64,000 nucleotides of DNA. Origin: Simiduia sp. 21SJ11W-1. GTDB taxonomy: Bacteria > Pseudomonadota > Gammaproteobacteria > Pseudomonadales > Cellvibrionaceae. A program made the translations under genes and the position numbers. The number at the start of each line of letters is the position of its first letter. The first letter of the stretch is position 1. Below are positions 18,493 to 28,664 of the stretch, piece after piece. Location: the NCBI RefSeq assembly GCF_024138675.1, contig NZ_CP090959.1:868001-932000 (forward strand), given 5' to 3'. Below the pieces are notes generated by a model. It had not been told where the DNA came from. It was given only the letters and a program-made list of their open reading frames with translations, and ran no database searches.

Positions 18493-21069
18493 ATGACTGA
18501 TTTCTTATACCGCCTGTATCACAGGCTCGTTATCTTACGCCCGCGCACAGCGCTTGCCCTTGTTGTGCTGATACTGGCGGGCCTGGCTTCTGGTTTGCCC
18601 AATTTTAAGCTGGATGCCTCGGCCGATTCGCTCACCCTGGAGCAAGACGCTGCCGTGGATTACTTTCGCGAAATCAGCAAGCGCTACCAGTCGGGCGATT
18701 TTCTGGTGGTCACCTACAAACCGTCTGCGCCCTTGATGTCTGATGCGGTGTTGGCAGAACTTGAGCAGCTGCAAAATGCGCTCGCCGAAGTGCAGGGCGT
18801 GGTGAGTGTCAACAGTATTTTGAATGTGCCGCTGCTCTATAGCCCGCTTATAGGTATGGGAGAGCTGGCCAACCCGCCCACCCTGGCCGAAGGGGATGTG
18901 GATCGCGAGCTTGCCCGGGCGGAGTTTTTGCAGAGCCCTGTTTACAAAGAGATGCTGCTTGGGCCAGACGGCCAAACCACGGCGCTGCTGTTAAATCTGG
19001 CCGTCGATGAAACCTACATAGCCCTGGTGCGCGAGCGCGACCGGCTGCGCCAGCTGGCGCGCGAGGGCAGCATTACGCCGGCACAAGCGCAACAGCTTCG
19101 GCAGGCAAGTGCAGAGTTTCTGGCCTACCGAACCGCCGAGGCTGAAAAGGCCGCCGCCCGCGTGGCCCAGGTGCGCTCTATAGTGGCAGGCTACAAAGGC
19201 GGCGCGCAGATTTATCTCGGCGGTGTCACCATGATTACCGCCGATATGATCGCCTTCATCAAGAGCGACCTGTTGGTGTTTGGCTCCGCTATTTTGGTTT
19301 TCATTGTGGTGCTGATGACCATCATCTTCCGCAACTGGGTGTTTGTGGTGTTGCCGCTGATGACCGCCGTAGGCGCGGTACTCGCCATGCTGGGTTGGTT
19401 GAGCTGGGTAGACTGGCGCCTGACGGTGATCTCTTCAAACTTTGTGGCATTGCTGCTGATTATTGGCCTTGCCATTACCATTCATTTGGTTGTGCGCTAC
19501 CGCGAGCTGGCCGCCCACCAGCCTGATGCAACCCAGCAACAGCTGGTGGAAGCCACCGTACAGTTGATGTTCAAGCCCATTGTGTACACCGTGCTCACCA
19601 CCATGGTGGCCTTTGCCTCCCTCGTGGTAAGCAACATTCGCCCGGTGATGGATTTCGGCTGGATGATGGTGATTGGCCTCTCTGTGGCTACCTTGCTTGC
19701 GTTTGTGATCATTCCCGCAGGCCTCATGTGGGCTGGCCGGGCGCGCTTGGCGGCGGCAGCCAAAGCCGACGACAACCCCGCCTTTACCCTGATTTTTGCC
19801 CGCTTTACCGAGCGTTACGGCGCCTGGGTGCTCACGCTGGCCCTGCTGTTGGCAGTGGTAGCCGGTGTGGGCATCAGCCAGTTGAAAGTGGAAAACCGCT
19901 TTATTGATTACTTCCGCTCATCCACGGAAATCTATCAGGGCATGACTGTGATCGATCAGAACCTGGGCGGCACCGCCACCTTGGACATTCTGCTTGAAGG
20001 CCCGGCGTCGGAACCGCTGGACGACAATGCCGCGGCAGACCCTTTCAATGAGGTAGACGCCTTCGACACGCCCGATCCCTTCGATGCGCCAGAGCCCGTG
20101 ATTGAGGCAGATCCCTTTGCCGAGGTGGACCCATTCTCCGAGCAAAACCCCAATACCCAGGCCCGTGAAAGCTACTGGTTTACCGGGGCCGGCCTCACCC
20201 AAATTGAACAGCTGCACGACTACCTGGAGACCCTGCCCGAGGTGGGTAAGGTGCAGTCTTTGGCCACGGCCTATAAAGTGGCGCGCGATATCAACGGGGC
20301 ACCGCTCAACGATTTTGAACTGGCCGTGTTGCGCCAATCCTTGCCAGAGAATGTTTACAAATTGTTGGTGGCGCCTTATCTGTCGGCCGAACACAATCAG
20401 GCGCGCATCACCTTAAGGGTAAAAGAAACAGACCCGAACCTGCGCCGGGCTGAGTTGATCGAAAAAATTCGCACTCGCGCCACCGACGGCACCATGGGCT
20501 TCGCGCCCGAGCAGGTGAGTTTCTCGGGCGTACTGGTGCTTTACAACAACATGCTGCAAAGCCTGTTTCACTCGCAAATTGTGACCTTGGGCGCGGTGTT
20601 TCTGGGTATTGCGTTGATGATGAGCCTGCTGTTTAGAAGCCTTTTGTTGGCCTTGGTGGGCATTTTGCCGAACCTCTTGGCCGCAGCTGTAGTGCTGGGC
20701 GCCATGGGCCTTGCAGGCATCGCGCTGGACATGATGACCATCACCATTGCTGCCATTGTGGTGGGCATAGGTGTAGATAACACCATTCACTACATGCACA
20801 GGTTCCGCCACGAGTTTGCCGCCTGCGGTGAGTACCTGCCCGCGATGCATCGCGCCCACGGCTCTATCGGCCGGGCGCTGTTTTACACCTCGGTGATTAT
20901 TATTCAGGGCTTCTCGATTTTGGCGCTGTCTAACTTTATTCCTTCGGTGTACTTCGGCCTGTTGACGGCGCTCGCCATGCTGGCGGCTATCCTTGCGGCC
21001 CTCACACTCTTGCCCAAGCTGATTTTGGTGTTGAAGCCCTTCGGTGCCGAAGCGCCCAGGGCGGCTTAA
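18493..21069 (+). CDS. RND/MMPL-family exporter with acidic DPF-repeat insert
   Basis: This 858-residue inner-membrane protein has an N-terminal helix (about 15-35), a periplasmic domain, a helix cluster (about 255-420), a second periplasmic domain and a second cluster (about 695-855), the two-fold RND plan. VGIGVDNTIHYMHRFRHE near the C terminus and IIGLAITIHLVVRYREL in the first half are the MMPL signature. Residues about 505-555 carry an Asp/Pro/Phe-rich low-complexity insert with several DPF units (ADPFNEVDAFD, PDPFDAPEP, ADPFAEVDPFSE) in the second periplasmic part. The cargo is unknown; sterol- or lipid-exporting homologues exist. The ATG at MTDFLY fits better than the longer frame. Directly abuts the LON-domain gene. 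Confidence 0.9.
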   Translation: MTDFLYRLYHRLVILRPRTALALVVLILAGLASGLPNFKLDASADSLTLEQDAAVDYFREISKRYQSGDFLVVTYKPSAPLMSDAVLAELEQLQNALAEVQGVVSVNSILNVPLLYSPLIGMGELANPPTLAEGDVDRELARAEFLQSPVYKEMLLGPDGQTTALLLNLAVDETYIALVRERDRLRQLAREGSITPAQAQQLRQASAEFLAYRTAEAEKAAARVAQVRSIVAGYKGGAQIYLGGVTMITADMIAFIKSDLLVFGSAILVFIVVLMTIIFRNWVFVVLPLMTAVGAVLAMLGWLSWVDWRLTVISSNFVALLLIIGLAITIHLVVRYRELAAHQPDATQQQLVEATVQLMFKPIVYTVLTTMVAFASLVVSNIRPVMDFGWMMVIGLSVATLLAFVIIPAGLMWAGRARLAAAAKADDNPAFTLIFARFTERYGAWVLTLALLLAVVAGVGISQLKVENRFIDYFRSSTEIYQGMTVIDQNLGGTATLDILLEGPASEPLDDNAAADPFNEVDAFDTPDPFDAPEPVIEADPFAEVDPFSEQNPNTQARESYWFTGAGLTQIEQLHDYLETLPEVGKVQSLATAYKVARDINGAPLNDFELAVLRQSLPENVYKLLVAPYLSAEHNQARITLRVKETDPNLRRAELIEKIRTRATDGTMGFAPEQVSFSGVLVLYNNMLQSLFHSQIVTLGAVFLGIALMMSLLFRSLLLALVGILPNLLAAAVVLGAMGLAGIALDMMTITIAAIVVGIGVDNTIHYMHRFRHEFAACGEYLPAMHRAHGSIGRALFYTSVIIIQGFSILALSNFIPSVYFGLLTALAMLAAILAALTLLPKLILVLKPFGAEAPRAA

Positions 21070-21645
21070 ATGACCGAGCTGTTGCCGATATTTCCGCTCT
21101 CGCAAATGCCGCTGCCCGGTGTGCGTTTGCCCTTGCGGATTTTCGAGCAGCGCTATCTCTCGATGATCAGCCGCCAGCTGCGCGCAGGCGCGGGCTTTGT
21201 GGTGGCACAAATCTACGAGGGTGCCGAAGTGGGCCAGGCCAGTTTCTTCCCGCTGGCGGTAGAGGTGGCCATAGTGGATTGGGATCCATTGCCCGATGGC
21301 CTTTTGGGCCTGACCATTGAAGGCCGCCAGGTGGTGCGCATTCACGCCCATCAATCCGAGCCGGATGGCTTGGTGCAAGGCCAGTGTGAGCGTTTGGGCG
21401 AGCAGCGCTCAGAGGAGCCGCTGGACGATTGGGATGGCCTGCTGGATGTGCTGTCGCAGCTTAAATCCCACCCCAGTGTGGCAAGCCTCGCGCTGCCCGA
21501 GGTGACCGATGCCAACGCCCTTGGTTGGCAGCTGCTGCAACTGCTGCCCCTTGAGGCCAGCGCCCGCCAGAAGGCACTGCCACTGTCGCCAGCCGATCGC
21601 CTTGTGTGGCTCTCTACCGTGATAGATAGCCTCAGTTCAGAGTAG
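21070..21645 (+). CDS. LON peptidase substrate-binding domain protein
   Basis: This 191-residue stand-alone version of the Lon N-terminal domain (PF02190) opens with LLPIFPLSQMPLPGVRLPL and FEQRYLSMI, both typical. It has no ATPase or protease domain, so it is not itself a protease. Proteins of this kind are thought to bind unfolded or specific substrates; the role here is unknown. The start codon follows the exporter stop with no gap, so the pair is translationally coupled. The gene lies just upstream of proA. Confidence 0.9.
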   Translation: MTELLPIFPLSQMPLPGVRLPLRIFEQRYLSMISRQLRAGAGFVVAQIYEGAEVGQASFFPLAVEVAIVDWDPLPDGLLGLTIEGRQVVRIHAHQSEPDGLVQGQCERLGEQRSEEPLDDWDGLLDVLSQLKSHPSVASLALPEVTDANALGWQLLQLLPLEASARQKALPLSPADRLVWLSTVIDSLSSE

Positions 21646-21701
21646 TTTTGCCGAAGTTGGCACCACAATCCCCTCGGTTTTCGTCCAAACCCTAAAATCG
21701 G

Positions 21702-21707
21702 TATAAT
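21702..21707 (+). promoter_or_regulatory. Probable -10 element of the proA promoter
   Basis: A consensus TATAAT lies 32 bases before the proA ATG. A weak T-rich -35 (around 21678-21683) stands about 18 bases upstream. It would start the proA-nadD-rsfS-rlmH transcript. Confidence 0.55.
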
Positions 21708-21738
21708 GCGCGTCCCGCAATAAAAGGTTTTTAAGTTA

Positions 21739-22992
21739 ATGGATATACAAAGCTACATGCACACCCTGGGTAAACAAGCCCGGGCCGCCAGCCGCATCTT
21801 GGCCGGTGCCGACACCGCCCTGAAGAATTCGGCCCTGCTGGCCATCGCCGATGAACTGGCGAACGCCCGCGAGCAGTTAGCTATTGAAAATACCAAAGAC
21901 ATGGATGCCGGGCGCGCCAACGGCCTGGAGGCCGCCATGCTCGATCGCCTGGCGCTAACCCCGCAGGTGATTGACGGCATGATGGAGGGTCTGCGCCAAG
22001 TGGCCGCGCTGCCGGACCCCTGCGGTGAAATCAGCGATATGAGTTATCGCCCCTCGGGCATTCAGCTCGGCAAGATGCGCGTGCCGTTGGGCGTGATTGG
22101 CATCATTTACGAGAGCCGCCCGAACGTGACCATCGATGCCGCAAGCCTGTGCCTGAAATCCGGCAACGCCACTATCTTGCGTGGCGGCAGTGAGGCCATT
22201 CATTCCAACCGCGCCATCGCCGCCTGTATTGCGCGCGGGCTTGAAAAGGTGGGCCTGCCGGCGCACTGCGTGCAGGTGGTAGAAACCACCGACCGCGCAG
22301 CCGTTGGCGAGCTGATTACCCAAAAAGACTATGTGGATGTGATTGTGCCCCGTGGCGGCAAGGGCTTGATTGAGCGCATCAGCGCCGATGCCCGCGTGCC
22401 CGTTATCAAACACCTGGACGGCATTTGCCACGTGTACATTGATGATCGCGCCGATCTCGACATGGCGTTCAACATTGCAGTGAATGCGAAAACCCACCGC
22501 TACGGCGTGTGTAACGCCATGGAAACCCTGCTGGTACACGAGGGTGTGGCCTTTGAAATTCTGCCGCGCCTGGCTGAGGCCTATGGCGCCAAAGGTGTTG
22601 AGTTACGCGGTTGCGAGAAAACCCGCGCGGTAATTGATGCCCAGGCGGCCACCGATGAAGATTGGGCCACCGAGTATTTGGCACCTGTGTTGTCTATTAA
22701 AGTGGTGGCCGACATGGCCGATGCCATGGCCCACATTGATCAATACTCCTCAGGCCACACCGAGGTGATTGTGACCGAAGACTATGGCCGCGCTCACACC
22801 TTTGTGCGCCAGGTAGATTCCAGCTCGGTGATGGTGAACGCCTCCAGCCGCTTTGCCGATGGTTTTGAATATGGCTTGGGCGCCGAGATCGGTATTTCTA
22901 CCGATAAGTTGCACGCCCGGGGCCCGGTGGGCCTTGAAGGTTTGACCTCACAGAAATGGATTGTGTTCGGCACAGGCCAGGTGCGCCAGTAA
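21739..22992 (+). CDS. proA: Gamma-glutamyl phosphate reductase
   Basis: ProA reduces gamma-glutamyl phosphate with NADPH to glutamate semialdehyde, the second step of proline synthesis. The 417-residue protein shows [42 protein letters not shown], the catalytic Cys in [12 protein letters not shown], and [21 protein letters not shown]. Length and order are standard. nadD follows with no gap. proB is not adjacent, as in Pseudomonas. Confidence 0.98.
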   Translation: MDIQSYMHTLGKQARAASRILAGADTALKNSALLAIADELANAREQLAIENTKDMDAGRANGLEAAMLDRLALTPQVIDGMMEGLRQVAALPDPCGEISDMSYRPSGIQLGKMRVPLGVIGIIYESRPNVTIDAASLCLKSGNATILRGGSEAIHSNRAIAACIARGLEKVGLPAHCVQVVETTDRAAVGELITQKDYVDVIVPRGGKGLIERISADARVPVIKHLDGICHVYIDDRADLDMAFNIAVNAKTHRYGVCNAMETLLVHEGVAFEILPRLAEAYGAKGVELRGCEKTRAVIDAQAATDEDWATEYLAPVLSIKVVADMADAMAHIDQYSSGHTEVIVTEDYGRAHTFVRQVDSSSVMVNASSRFADGFEYGLGAEIGISTDKLHARGPVGLEGLTSQKWIVFGTGQVRQ

Positions 22993-23640
22993 GTGCAGCG
23001 CCTGGGGGTGCTTGGCGGCACCTTTGATCCGATTCATCTCGGTCACCTGGCCCATGCCGAGGCGGTGCGCCAGCAGCTGGCACTCGATGAGATGCGGCTG
23101 ATGCCCGCGCACATTCCGCCGCACCGGGCGAGCCCCCAAGTGGACGCCCGGGTGCGTGCAGAACTGGTGCGTTTGGCGCTGGCTGACTACCCTGAGTTAA
23201 CACTCGATACTCGAGAACTCGATCGCGCTACTCCCTCTTACACTGTGGATAGCCTGGCGGCGCTGCGTGAAGAGCTCGGGCCGGATGCCGGCCTCTACTT
23301 TGTGATGGGTATGGATTCGCTCTGTGCGCTGAATCGCTGGCACCAATGGCGGCGTTTAACGACGCTTGCCAACCTGGTGGTGGTGGCGCGCCCCGGTGCC
23401 TGCGCGCCGGGGCCCGGCACGGCGGTGGGCGATTGGCTGCTACAGGTGCAGTGCGATCAGCAGGCAATACTGGCACGGCATGCCGGCGGTGTATGGCTGA
23501 TGGCCGAGGCCCTGGTGCCGATTTCGGCCACCCAGGTGCGCGCAGCCCTACAGGCGGGTAAGCCTGTGGATCAATGGCTAAGTGCACCGGTAGTAGATTA
23601 CATTCGCGCCCATAACCTGTACGCTGCGCGCCCCGAATAA
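22993..23640 (+). CDS. nadD: Nicotinate-nucleotide adenylyltransferase
   Basis: NadD joins nicotinate mononucleotide and ATP to make deamido-NAD and pyrophosphate. In 215 residues it has GGTFDPIHLGHLAHAE (8-23), the nucleotidyltransferase motif with HxGH, then LMPAHIPPH, GMDSLCALNRWHQWRRL and the C-terminal ISATQVRAAL. The start is GTG directly after the proA stop, giving VQRLGVLGG; no in-frame ATG lies before the motif. Coupled to proA. Confidence 0.96.
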   Translation: MQRLGVLGGTFDPIHLGHLAHAEAVRQQLALDEMRLMPAHIPPHRASPQVDARVRAELVRLALADYPELTLDTRELDRATPSYTVDSLAALREELGPDAGLYFVMGMDSLCALNRWHQWRRLTTLANLVVVARPGACAPGPGTAVGDWLLQVQCDQQAILARHAGGVWLMAEALVPISATQVRAALQAGKPVDQWLSAPVVDYIRAHNLYAARPE

Positions 23641-23697
23641 CCCAGGCACTGCCCGCCTGCGATGACAATAGCTTTTACAACACTGGAACCGTAGCCC

Positions 23698-24036
23698 ATG
23701 GCTGACAACCTGAACGACATTATTATTAGCGCCCTGGAAGACACCAAGGCCCGCGATATCGTAACCCTGGACGTGCGCGAGCTGTCAGACGTGATGGACA
23801 CCCTGATTATTGCCAGCGGTACTTCGTCGCGGCATGTGAAATCACTTGCCGATCACGCCATTGAAGAAACCAAAAAGCACGACATCCGCCCCATTGGTGT
23901 GGAGGGCATGGATGCACCCGAGTGGGTGCTGGTGGATTTCGGCGATACGGTATTGCACCTGATGATGCCCGCCACCCGCGAGCTGTATGATCTGGAAAAA
24001 CTCTGGTCGATGAAGCCGAGCGATCGCCAGCAATAA
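23698..24036 (+). CDS. rsfS: Ribosomal silencing factor RsfS
   Basis: RsfS binds L14 on the large subunit and blocks subunit joining when nutrients are scarce. The 112-residue protein has [35 protein letters not shown] and the C-terminal [20 protein letters not shown], all hallmark segments. Its stop overlaps the rlmH start (TAATG). Confidence 0.97.
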   Translation: MADNLNDIIISALEDTKARDIVTLDVRELSDVMDTLIIASGTSSRHVKSLADHAIEETKKHDIRPIGVEGMDAPEWVLVDFGDTVLHLMMPATRELYDLEKLWSMKPSDRQQ

Positions 24037-24503
24037 TGCGCATCCGATTGATCGCCGTGGGCACCCGCATGCCCGATTGGGTGCAAAGTGCCTACGGTGA
24101 ATACGCCAAGCGCTTGCCGCGCGAGCTGTCTTTGGAGTTGGTTGAAATTCCCTTGGGCCCGCGCAATAAATCCAGCTCAACTGCAAATGCCATTGCCAAA
24201 GAGTCGGCGGCCATTTTGGCGGCCATTGGCGAGGGCGATAGGGTGATTGCCCTGGAGGTCAAAGGCAAAGACTGGTCTACCGAGCAGCTGGCCCAGCAAC
24301 TGGCCAAGTGGCAAATGGATGGCGGCAATGTGTCGTTATTGGTGGGCGGGCCAGATGGCTTATCCGATGAGTGCCGCGCGCGCGCCGATGTGCACTGGTC
24401 GCTTTCGCGCTTAACACTGCCGCACCCGTTGGTGCGGGTGTTGTTGTCTGAACAGATTTACCGCGCCTGGACAATTCTCGCCAATCATCCCTACCACAAG
24501 TAG
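24036..24503 (+). CDS. rlmH: 23S rRNA (pseudouridine1915-N3)-methyltransferase
   Basis: RlmH is a small SPOUT-class enzyme that methylates pseudouridine 1915 in helix 69 of 23S rRNA, using S-adenosylmethionine. The 155-residue protein starts [17 protein letters not shown]. It carries [12 protein letters not shown], the knot-forming AdoMet loop, and [20 protein letters not shown] near the end. It follows rsfS with a one-base overlap, the usual arrangement. Confidence 0.97.
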   Translation: MRIRLIAVGTRMPDWVQSAYGEYAKRLPRELSLELVEIPLGPRNKSSSTANAIAKESAAILAAIGEGDRVIALEVKGKDWSTEQLAQQLAKWQMDGGNVSLLVGGPDGLSDECRARADVHWSLSRLTLPHPLVRVLLSEQIYRAWTILANHPYHK

Positions 24504-24595
24504 CGGAATTTTTTCTTTACGCTGCGGTCTCAAACCCAGAAGTGGCGTGAATTGTGGTAACGTTGCGCGGGTTTCACCATAAAAACAGCGACTGA

Positions 24596-26482
24596 ATGTC
24601 AGACCATCTGCAAATAAAAGATCACCACCGCGAGGCAAGAATTTTTGCCCGTCGGGTTGGGGTCGCTGCCGTTCTGGTGTTGGGTTTGCTCACGGTGGTG
24701 TTTCTGCGCTATTACCGCCTGCAAATTATCGAACACGACGATTACGTTACCCGCTCAGACCGCAACCGCGTGCAGGTGCAGGCCATCCCGCCCACGCGCG
24801 GCCTTATCTACGATCGCCACGGCCGCCTGCTGGCCGATAACCGCCCCAGTTACACCCTTTCCGTTGTGCGCGAGCAAACCGATGATCTTGAGCAAACCCT
24901 CGCGCGCATTCAGCAAATGGTGGCCATTGACGACGAAGACCTGGCCACTTTCCGCGAACGGGTAAAACAGCGCCGCCGCCCCTACGAGGCCATTCCGCTG
25001 CGCTACCGTTTGACCGAGGATGAAATTGCGCGCCTGGCGGTGAATGAATACCAGCTTGACGGTGTAGAGGTAAGTGCCGAACTGGTGCGCCATTACCCGC
25101 TGGGCGAGTTGTTTGCCCACAGTATCGGTTATGTAGGGCGCATTAACGAGCGCGAGCTCGCTGGGTTTGACGAAGAACAATACGCCCGCTATTCCGGCAC
25201 CCACACCATCGGCAAGCTGGGGCTTGAGAAGTTTTACGAATCGCAGTTGCTCGGCCAGGTAGGCAGCCAGCACGTAGAAATTAACGCCCGTGGGCGCATC
25301 TTGCGCGTGCTTGATTACAACCCGCCCGAAGCCGGCGAAAACCTGACCCTGCACATTGATGCCGATTTACAGCTGGTGGCGCACCAGGCGCTGGGCGATA
25401 TGCGCGGCTCGGTGGTGGCCATTGAAGTGGCCACAGGCGGGGTGGTGGCGATGGTGTCTACGCCTGCCTTTGACCCCAATTTATTTGTGACCGGCATCAG
25501 CTTTGCCGATTACAAGGCGCTCAATGAAAGCCGCGATTTGCCGCTGTTTAACCGCACCTTGCAAGGCCAGTATCCGCCGGGCTCTACCTTGAAACCCATG
25601 TTGGCCCTGGCCGGGCTGCACTACAAGGTGGTTGATGCCAACTACAGCGTGCGCGACCCGGGTTTCTACCAGCTTGAAAACGACGAGCGTTTCTACCGTG
25701 ATTGGAAGAAGGGCGGTCACGGCGCGCGAGTAGCCTTGCACACGGCCATCGAACAATCGTGCGATGTGTATTTTTATGATTTGTCGTTTCGCATGGGCAT
25801 AGATCGCATGCACGAATTCGGCAGCCACTATGGTCTGGGCCAATCATCCGGCATAGATGTGCCCCACGAACGCACCGGCATTTGGCCCTCCAGAGCCTGG
25901 AAGCGCAAGGCCCGGGGCCTGCCGTGGTTTCCTGGCGACAGCTTGAACGTGGGCTTGGGGCAGGGCGCCGTATTGGCCACGCCCATGCAGCTGGCCGTAA
26001 TGACTGCCACGCTGGCCGATAAAGGCATCAGGCGCAGGCCCCAGTTGGTGCAGCGCGTGGGCAACGAGGTACACGAGCCAGAAGTATTGAGCCATCAGCA
26101 AGTGGATACCAAAGACTGGTTGATTATCGACAAGGCCATGGAGGCCGTGGTGCACGGTGTGCGCGGCACGGCCCAGGGCATTCGCAAGGGCGGCCTGGAT
26201 TACCGCATTGCCGGTAAAACCGGTACCGCCCAGGTGATTGGCATTGCCCAGGATGAAGAGTACGACGCATCAAAAATTGACGAGCGGCTGCGCGATCACG
26301 CGCTGTTTGTGGCCTTTGCCCCGGCCGAGGCGCCAAAGCTTGCGGTTGCAGTGGTGGTGGAAAACGGTGAGCACGGTTCATCTACCGCAGCACCCATTGC
26401 GCGCAAGGTATTTGATGCCTACCTCAAAGGCGCGCCCCAGGCGTCTGGTTCCGTATGGCTTGGCAATGGAGGGCAGCCGTGA
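24596..26482 (+). CDS. mrdA: Penicillin-binding protein 2 (elongasome transpeptidase)
   Basis: PBP2 cross-links new peptidoglycan during rod elongation, working with RodA. The 628-residue bitopic protein has one N-terminal membrane helix (about 18-40), the pedestal domain with TRGLIYDRHGRLLADNRPSY, and the transpeptidase domain. Catalytic Ser330 lies in GSTLKPM (SxxK), SCD serves as the SxN-type motif, and AGKTGTAQ is the KTG motif near residue 541. Its stop overlaps the rodA start by GTGA. Confidence 0.98.
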   Translation: MSDHLQIKDHHREARIFARRVGVAAVLVLGLLTVVFLRYYRLQIIEHDDYVTRSDRNRVQVQAIPPTRGLIYDRHGRLLADNRPSYTLSVVREQTDDLEQTLARIQQMVAIDDEDLATFRERVKQRRRPYEAIPLRYRLTEDEIARLAVNEYQLDGVEVSAELVRHYPLGELFAHSIGYVGRINERELAGFDEEQYARYSGTHTIGKLGLEKFYESQLLGQVGSQHVEINARGRILRVLDYNPPEAGENLTLHIDADLQLVAHQALGDMRGSVVAIEVATGGVVAMVSTPAFDPNLFVTGISFADYKALNESRDLPLFNRTLQGQYPPGSTLKPMLALAGLHYKVVDANYSVRDPGFYQLENDERFYRDWKKGGHGARVALHTAIEQSCDVYFYDLSFRMGIDRMHEFGSHYGLGQSSGIDVPHERTGIWPSRAWKRKARGLPWFPGDSLNVGLGQGAVLATPMQLAVMTATLADKGIRRRPQLVQRVGNEVHEPEVLSHQQVDTKDWLIIDKAMEAVVHGVRGTAQGIRKGGLDYRIAGKTGTAQVIGIAQDEEYDASKIDERLRDHALFVAFAPAEAPKLAVAVVVENGEHGSSTAAPIARKVFDAYLKGAPQASGSVWLGNGGQP

Positions 26483-27624
26483 ACAGTGGTGATTTCAGGC
26501 GGCGCATGCCCGAGGCGCACGCCGATTTGCGCCGTAAAACCGGTGTGCTGCAATCGCTGCACATAGATTTGCCCTTGCTGGTGTTGCTGCTCACGCTCAG
26601 CTGTATCGGCCTGGTGGTGCTCTACAGCGCCGCCGGTTCCGAGCTGCACTATGTGAAACGCCAGGCGGTGTTTTTTGTGCTGGGCTACATCGGCATGTTC
26701 ATTGTGGCGCAAATTCCTCTGGCCATGATGCAGCGCTGGTCGCCCTGGGTGTACGCCGGCGGTTTGATTTTATTGGTGCTGGTTTTGGCCGTGGGCACCG
26801 GTGCCAAGGGGGCCCAGCGCTGGCTGGGCATTGGCGGTTTTCGCTTTCAACCGTCGGAGATTCTGAAGCTTGCTGTGCCTGTGTTGCTGGCAGCCTATCT
26901 TGCCCGCCGCGTGCTGCCACCCACCTTCAAACACATCGCCTGGGCGCTGGTGTTAATTGCCTTGCCCACGGTGCTGATTTTAAAACAGCCCGATCTCGGC
27001 ACGTCGCTGTTAATTGCGCAGTCGGGCTTGATTGTGTTGTTTTTTGCGGGCCTCGGTTGGCGCTACATCCTGGGTGCCATGGTGTTGGTGGCCTCGGCGC
27101 TCTACCCCATGTGGCAGTATGTGATGCACCCCTACCAAAAGCAGCGGGTACTGACGTTGCTGAACCCGGAAGACGACAAGCTCGGCGCCGGTTGGAACAT
27201 TATTCAATCCAAAACCGCCATTGGCTCTGGCGGTTTGGAGGGCAAGGGCTGGTTGTCCGGCACCCAATCGCACTTGAACTTTCTGCCTGAAAGTCACACG
27301 GATTTCATTATTGCGGTACTGGCCGAAGAATTCGGCTTGTTGGGCGTCATATTATTGATGTTGCTCTATGTCTTTATTATTGCGCGTGGCTTTATGATAG
27401 CCGTCAAAGCGCAGGATTCGTTTGGCCGGCTGCTGGCCGGCGCGCTCACTTTTACGTTATTTGTGTATGTGTTTGTAAACATGGGTATGGTGGCGGGCCT
27501 GTTGCCCATTGTGGGCGTGCCGCTGCCGCTGGTCAGCCACGGTGGCACCTCGCTGCTTACGCTCATGGCGGGTTTTGGTGTGCTCATGGCCATCAGTACC
27601 GAGCGGCGGCGCGTGACCCTTTAG
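26479..27624 (+). CDS. rodA: Rod shape-determining glycosyltransferase RodA
   Basis: RodA is a SEDS-family polytopic membrane enzyme that polymerises lipid II into glycan strands, in complex with PBP2. The 381-residue chain has about ten hydrophobic helices and the family segments VLYSAAGSELHYVKRQ, KGAQRWLGIGGFRFQPSEILK, LKQPDLGTSLL and PLPLVSHGGTSLL. I chose the GTG (VNSGDFRRR) that overlaps the mrdA stop as GTGA. A longer frame starting 24 bases earlier lies inside mrdA. Confidence 0.97.
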   Translation: MNSGDFRRRMPEAHADLRRKTGVLQSLHIDLPLLVLLLTLSCIGLVVLYSAAGSELHYVKRQAVFFVLGYIGMFIVAQIPLAMMQRWSPWVYAGGLILLVLVLAVGTGAKGAQRWLGIGGFRFQPSEILKLAVPVLLAAYLARRVLPPTFKHIAWALVLIALPTVLILKQPDLGTSLLIAQSGLIVLFFAGLGWRYILGAMVLVASALYPMWQYVMHPYQKQRVLTLLNPEDDKLGAGWNIIQSKTAIGSGGLEGKGWLSGTQSHLNFLPESHTDFIIAVLAEEFGLLGVILLMLLYVFIIARGFMIAVKAQDSFGRLLAGALTFTLFVYVFVNMGMVAGLLPIVGVPLPLVSHGGTSLLTLMAGFGVLMAISTERRRVTL

Positions 27625-27689
27625 CCCGCAAAAATTCAACCTGGCACTTTTGGGTGCGGGTCCATTCAGAGGTAGTAAACGAGGGACAA

Positions 27690-28664
27690 ATGGTTAAACA
27701 GTTGTTAAGTGCAGCCCTGCTGGCTGCAGCGTTTCAGCCAAGCTTTGCAGATTACCGCGGCAACAGTGAGGCGCAGGCATTTATTAAAGAAATGCAGGCT
27801 GAAAAAATTGCCACGCAGGCAGACCTCGATACCTGGTTTGCGAGCGCTAAGAAACAGCAATCTATTCTGGATGCCATAGCGCGGCCGGCAGAAAAGGCAC
27901 TCACCTGGGCCGAATACGCCAAGATATTTCTCACCGCAGATCGCATTAATCGCGGCGTGGATTTCTGGGCCGAGCACAGTGAAACGCTGGCCCGTGCCGA
28001 GCAGCAGTTTGGCGTGCCGGCGTCGATGATTGTGGCCATCATCGGCGTGGAAACCCGCTATGGGCGCAACATGGGCAGCTACCGCGTGCTGGATGCACTC
28101 TCGACACTGGCCTTCGATTACCCGCCGCGGGCGGAATTTTTTCGCAAAGAGCTGGTGCACTTTCTGCAGCTGACCAAAGAGCAAAAGCAAGACCCGCTGG
28201 CGCTGAAGGGCTCTTACGCCGGCGCCATGGGTTACGGGCAGTTCATGCCCTCAAGTTTTCGCAACTACGCCGTGGATTTTGATGACGACAACATTGCAGA
28301 TATTTGGGCCAACCCGGTAGATGCCATCGGCAGTGTGGCCAATTACCTGGCCAAGCACGGTTGGCAAGCGGGTAAGCCTGTCACCCTGCGCGTGCGCGTG
28401 AGCGATAACTTCAATGAAAGCCTGCTTAACACCACGCTCAAACCCGATACCACAACCAAAGCTGCCAAACAGGCCGGTTTTACCCCCATTGAGCCGCTGC
28501 CAGCCGATGAGCCGCTTACGCTGTACAAGCTTGACGGTGAACATGGCGCCGAATTTTGGGCTGGCACGCAAAACTACTATGTTATTACCCGGTATAATCG
28601 CAGCCGTATGTATGCCCTGGCGGCCTACCAACTGTCGCAAGCGATTGAGCGCAAGTACAAGTAA
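27690..28664 (+). CDS. mltB: Membrane-bound or periplasmic lytic murein transglycosylase B
   Basis: MltB cleaves glycan strands of murein, leaving 1,6-anhydro-MurNAc ends. The 324-residue protein has a signal peptide (MVKQLLSAALLAAAFQPSFA) without a Cys, so it is probably soluble in the periplasm. The catalytic Glu is in VAIIGVETRYGRNMGS, followed by GSYAGAMGYGQFMPSS, FDDDNIADIW and the C-terminal YNRSRMYALAAYQLSQ. The chosen ATG has AGGGACA upstream; the longer frame does not look like a signal peptide. rlpA overlaps the stop by one base. Confidence 0.96.
   Translation: MVKQLLSAALLAAAFQPSFADYRGNSEAQAFIKEMQAEKIATQADLDTWFASAKKQQSILDAIARPAEKALTWAEYAKIFLTADRINRGVDFWAEHSETLARAEQQFGVPASMIVAIIGVETRYGRNMGSYRVLDALSTLAFDYPPRAEFFRKELVHFLQLTKEQKQDPLALKGSYAGAMGYGQFMPSSFRNYAVDFDDDNIADIWANPVDAIGSVANYLAKHGWQAGKPVTLRVRVSDNFNESLLNTTLKPDTTTKAAKQAGFTPIEPLPADEPLTLYKLDGEHGAEFWAGTQNYYVITRYNRSRMYALAAYQLSQAIERKYK

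Noticed and set aside
20413-21378. Long 321-codon minus-strand reading frame over the exporter and LON-domain genes
   Set aside because: It is antisense to two clear genes, is rich in His, Gln and Arg as expected from a GC-rich shadow, and resembles no family.
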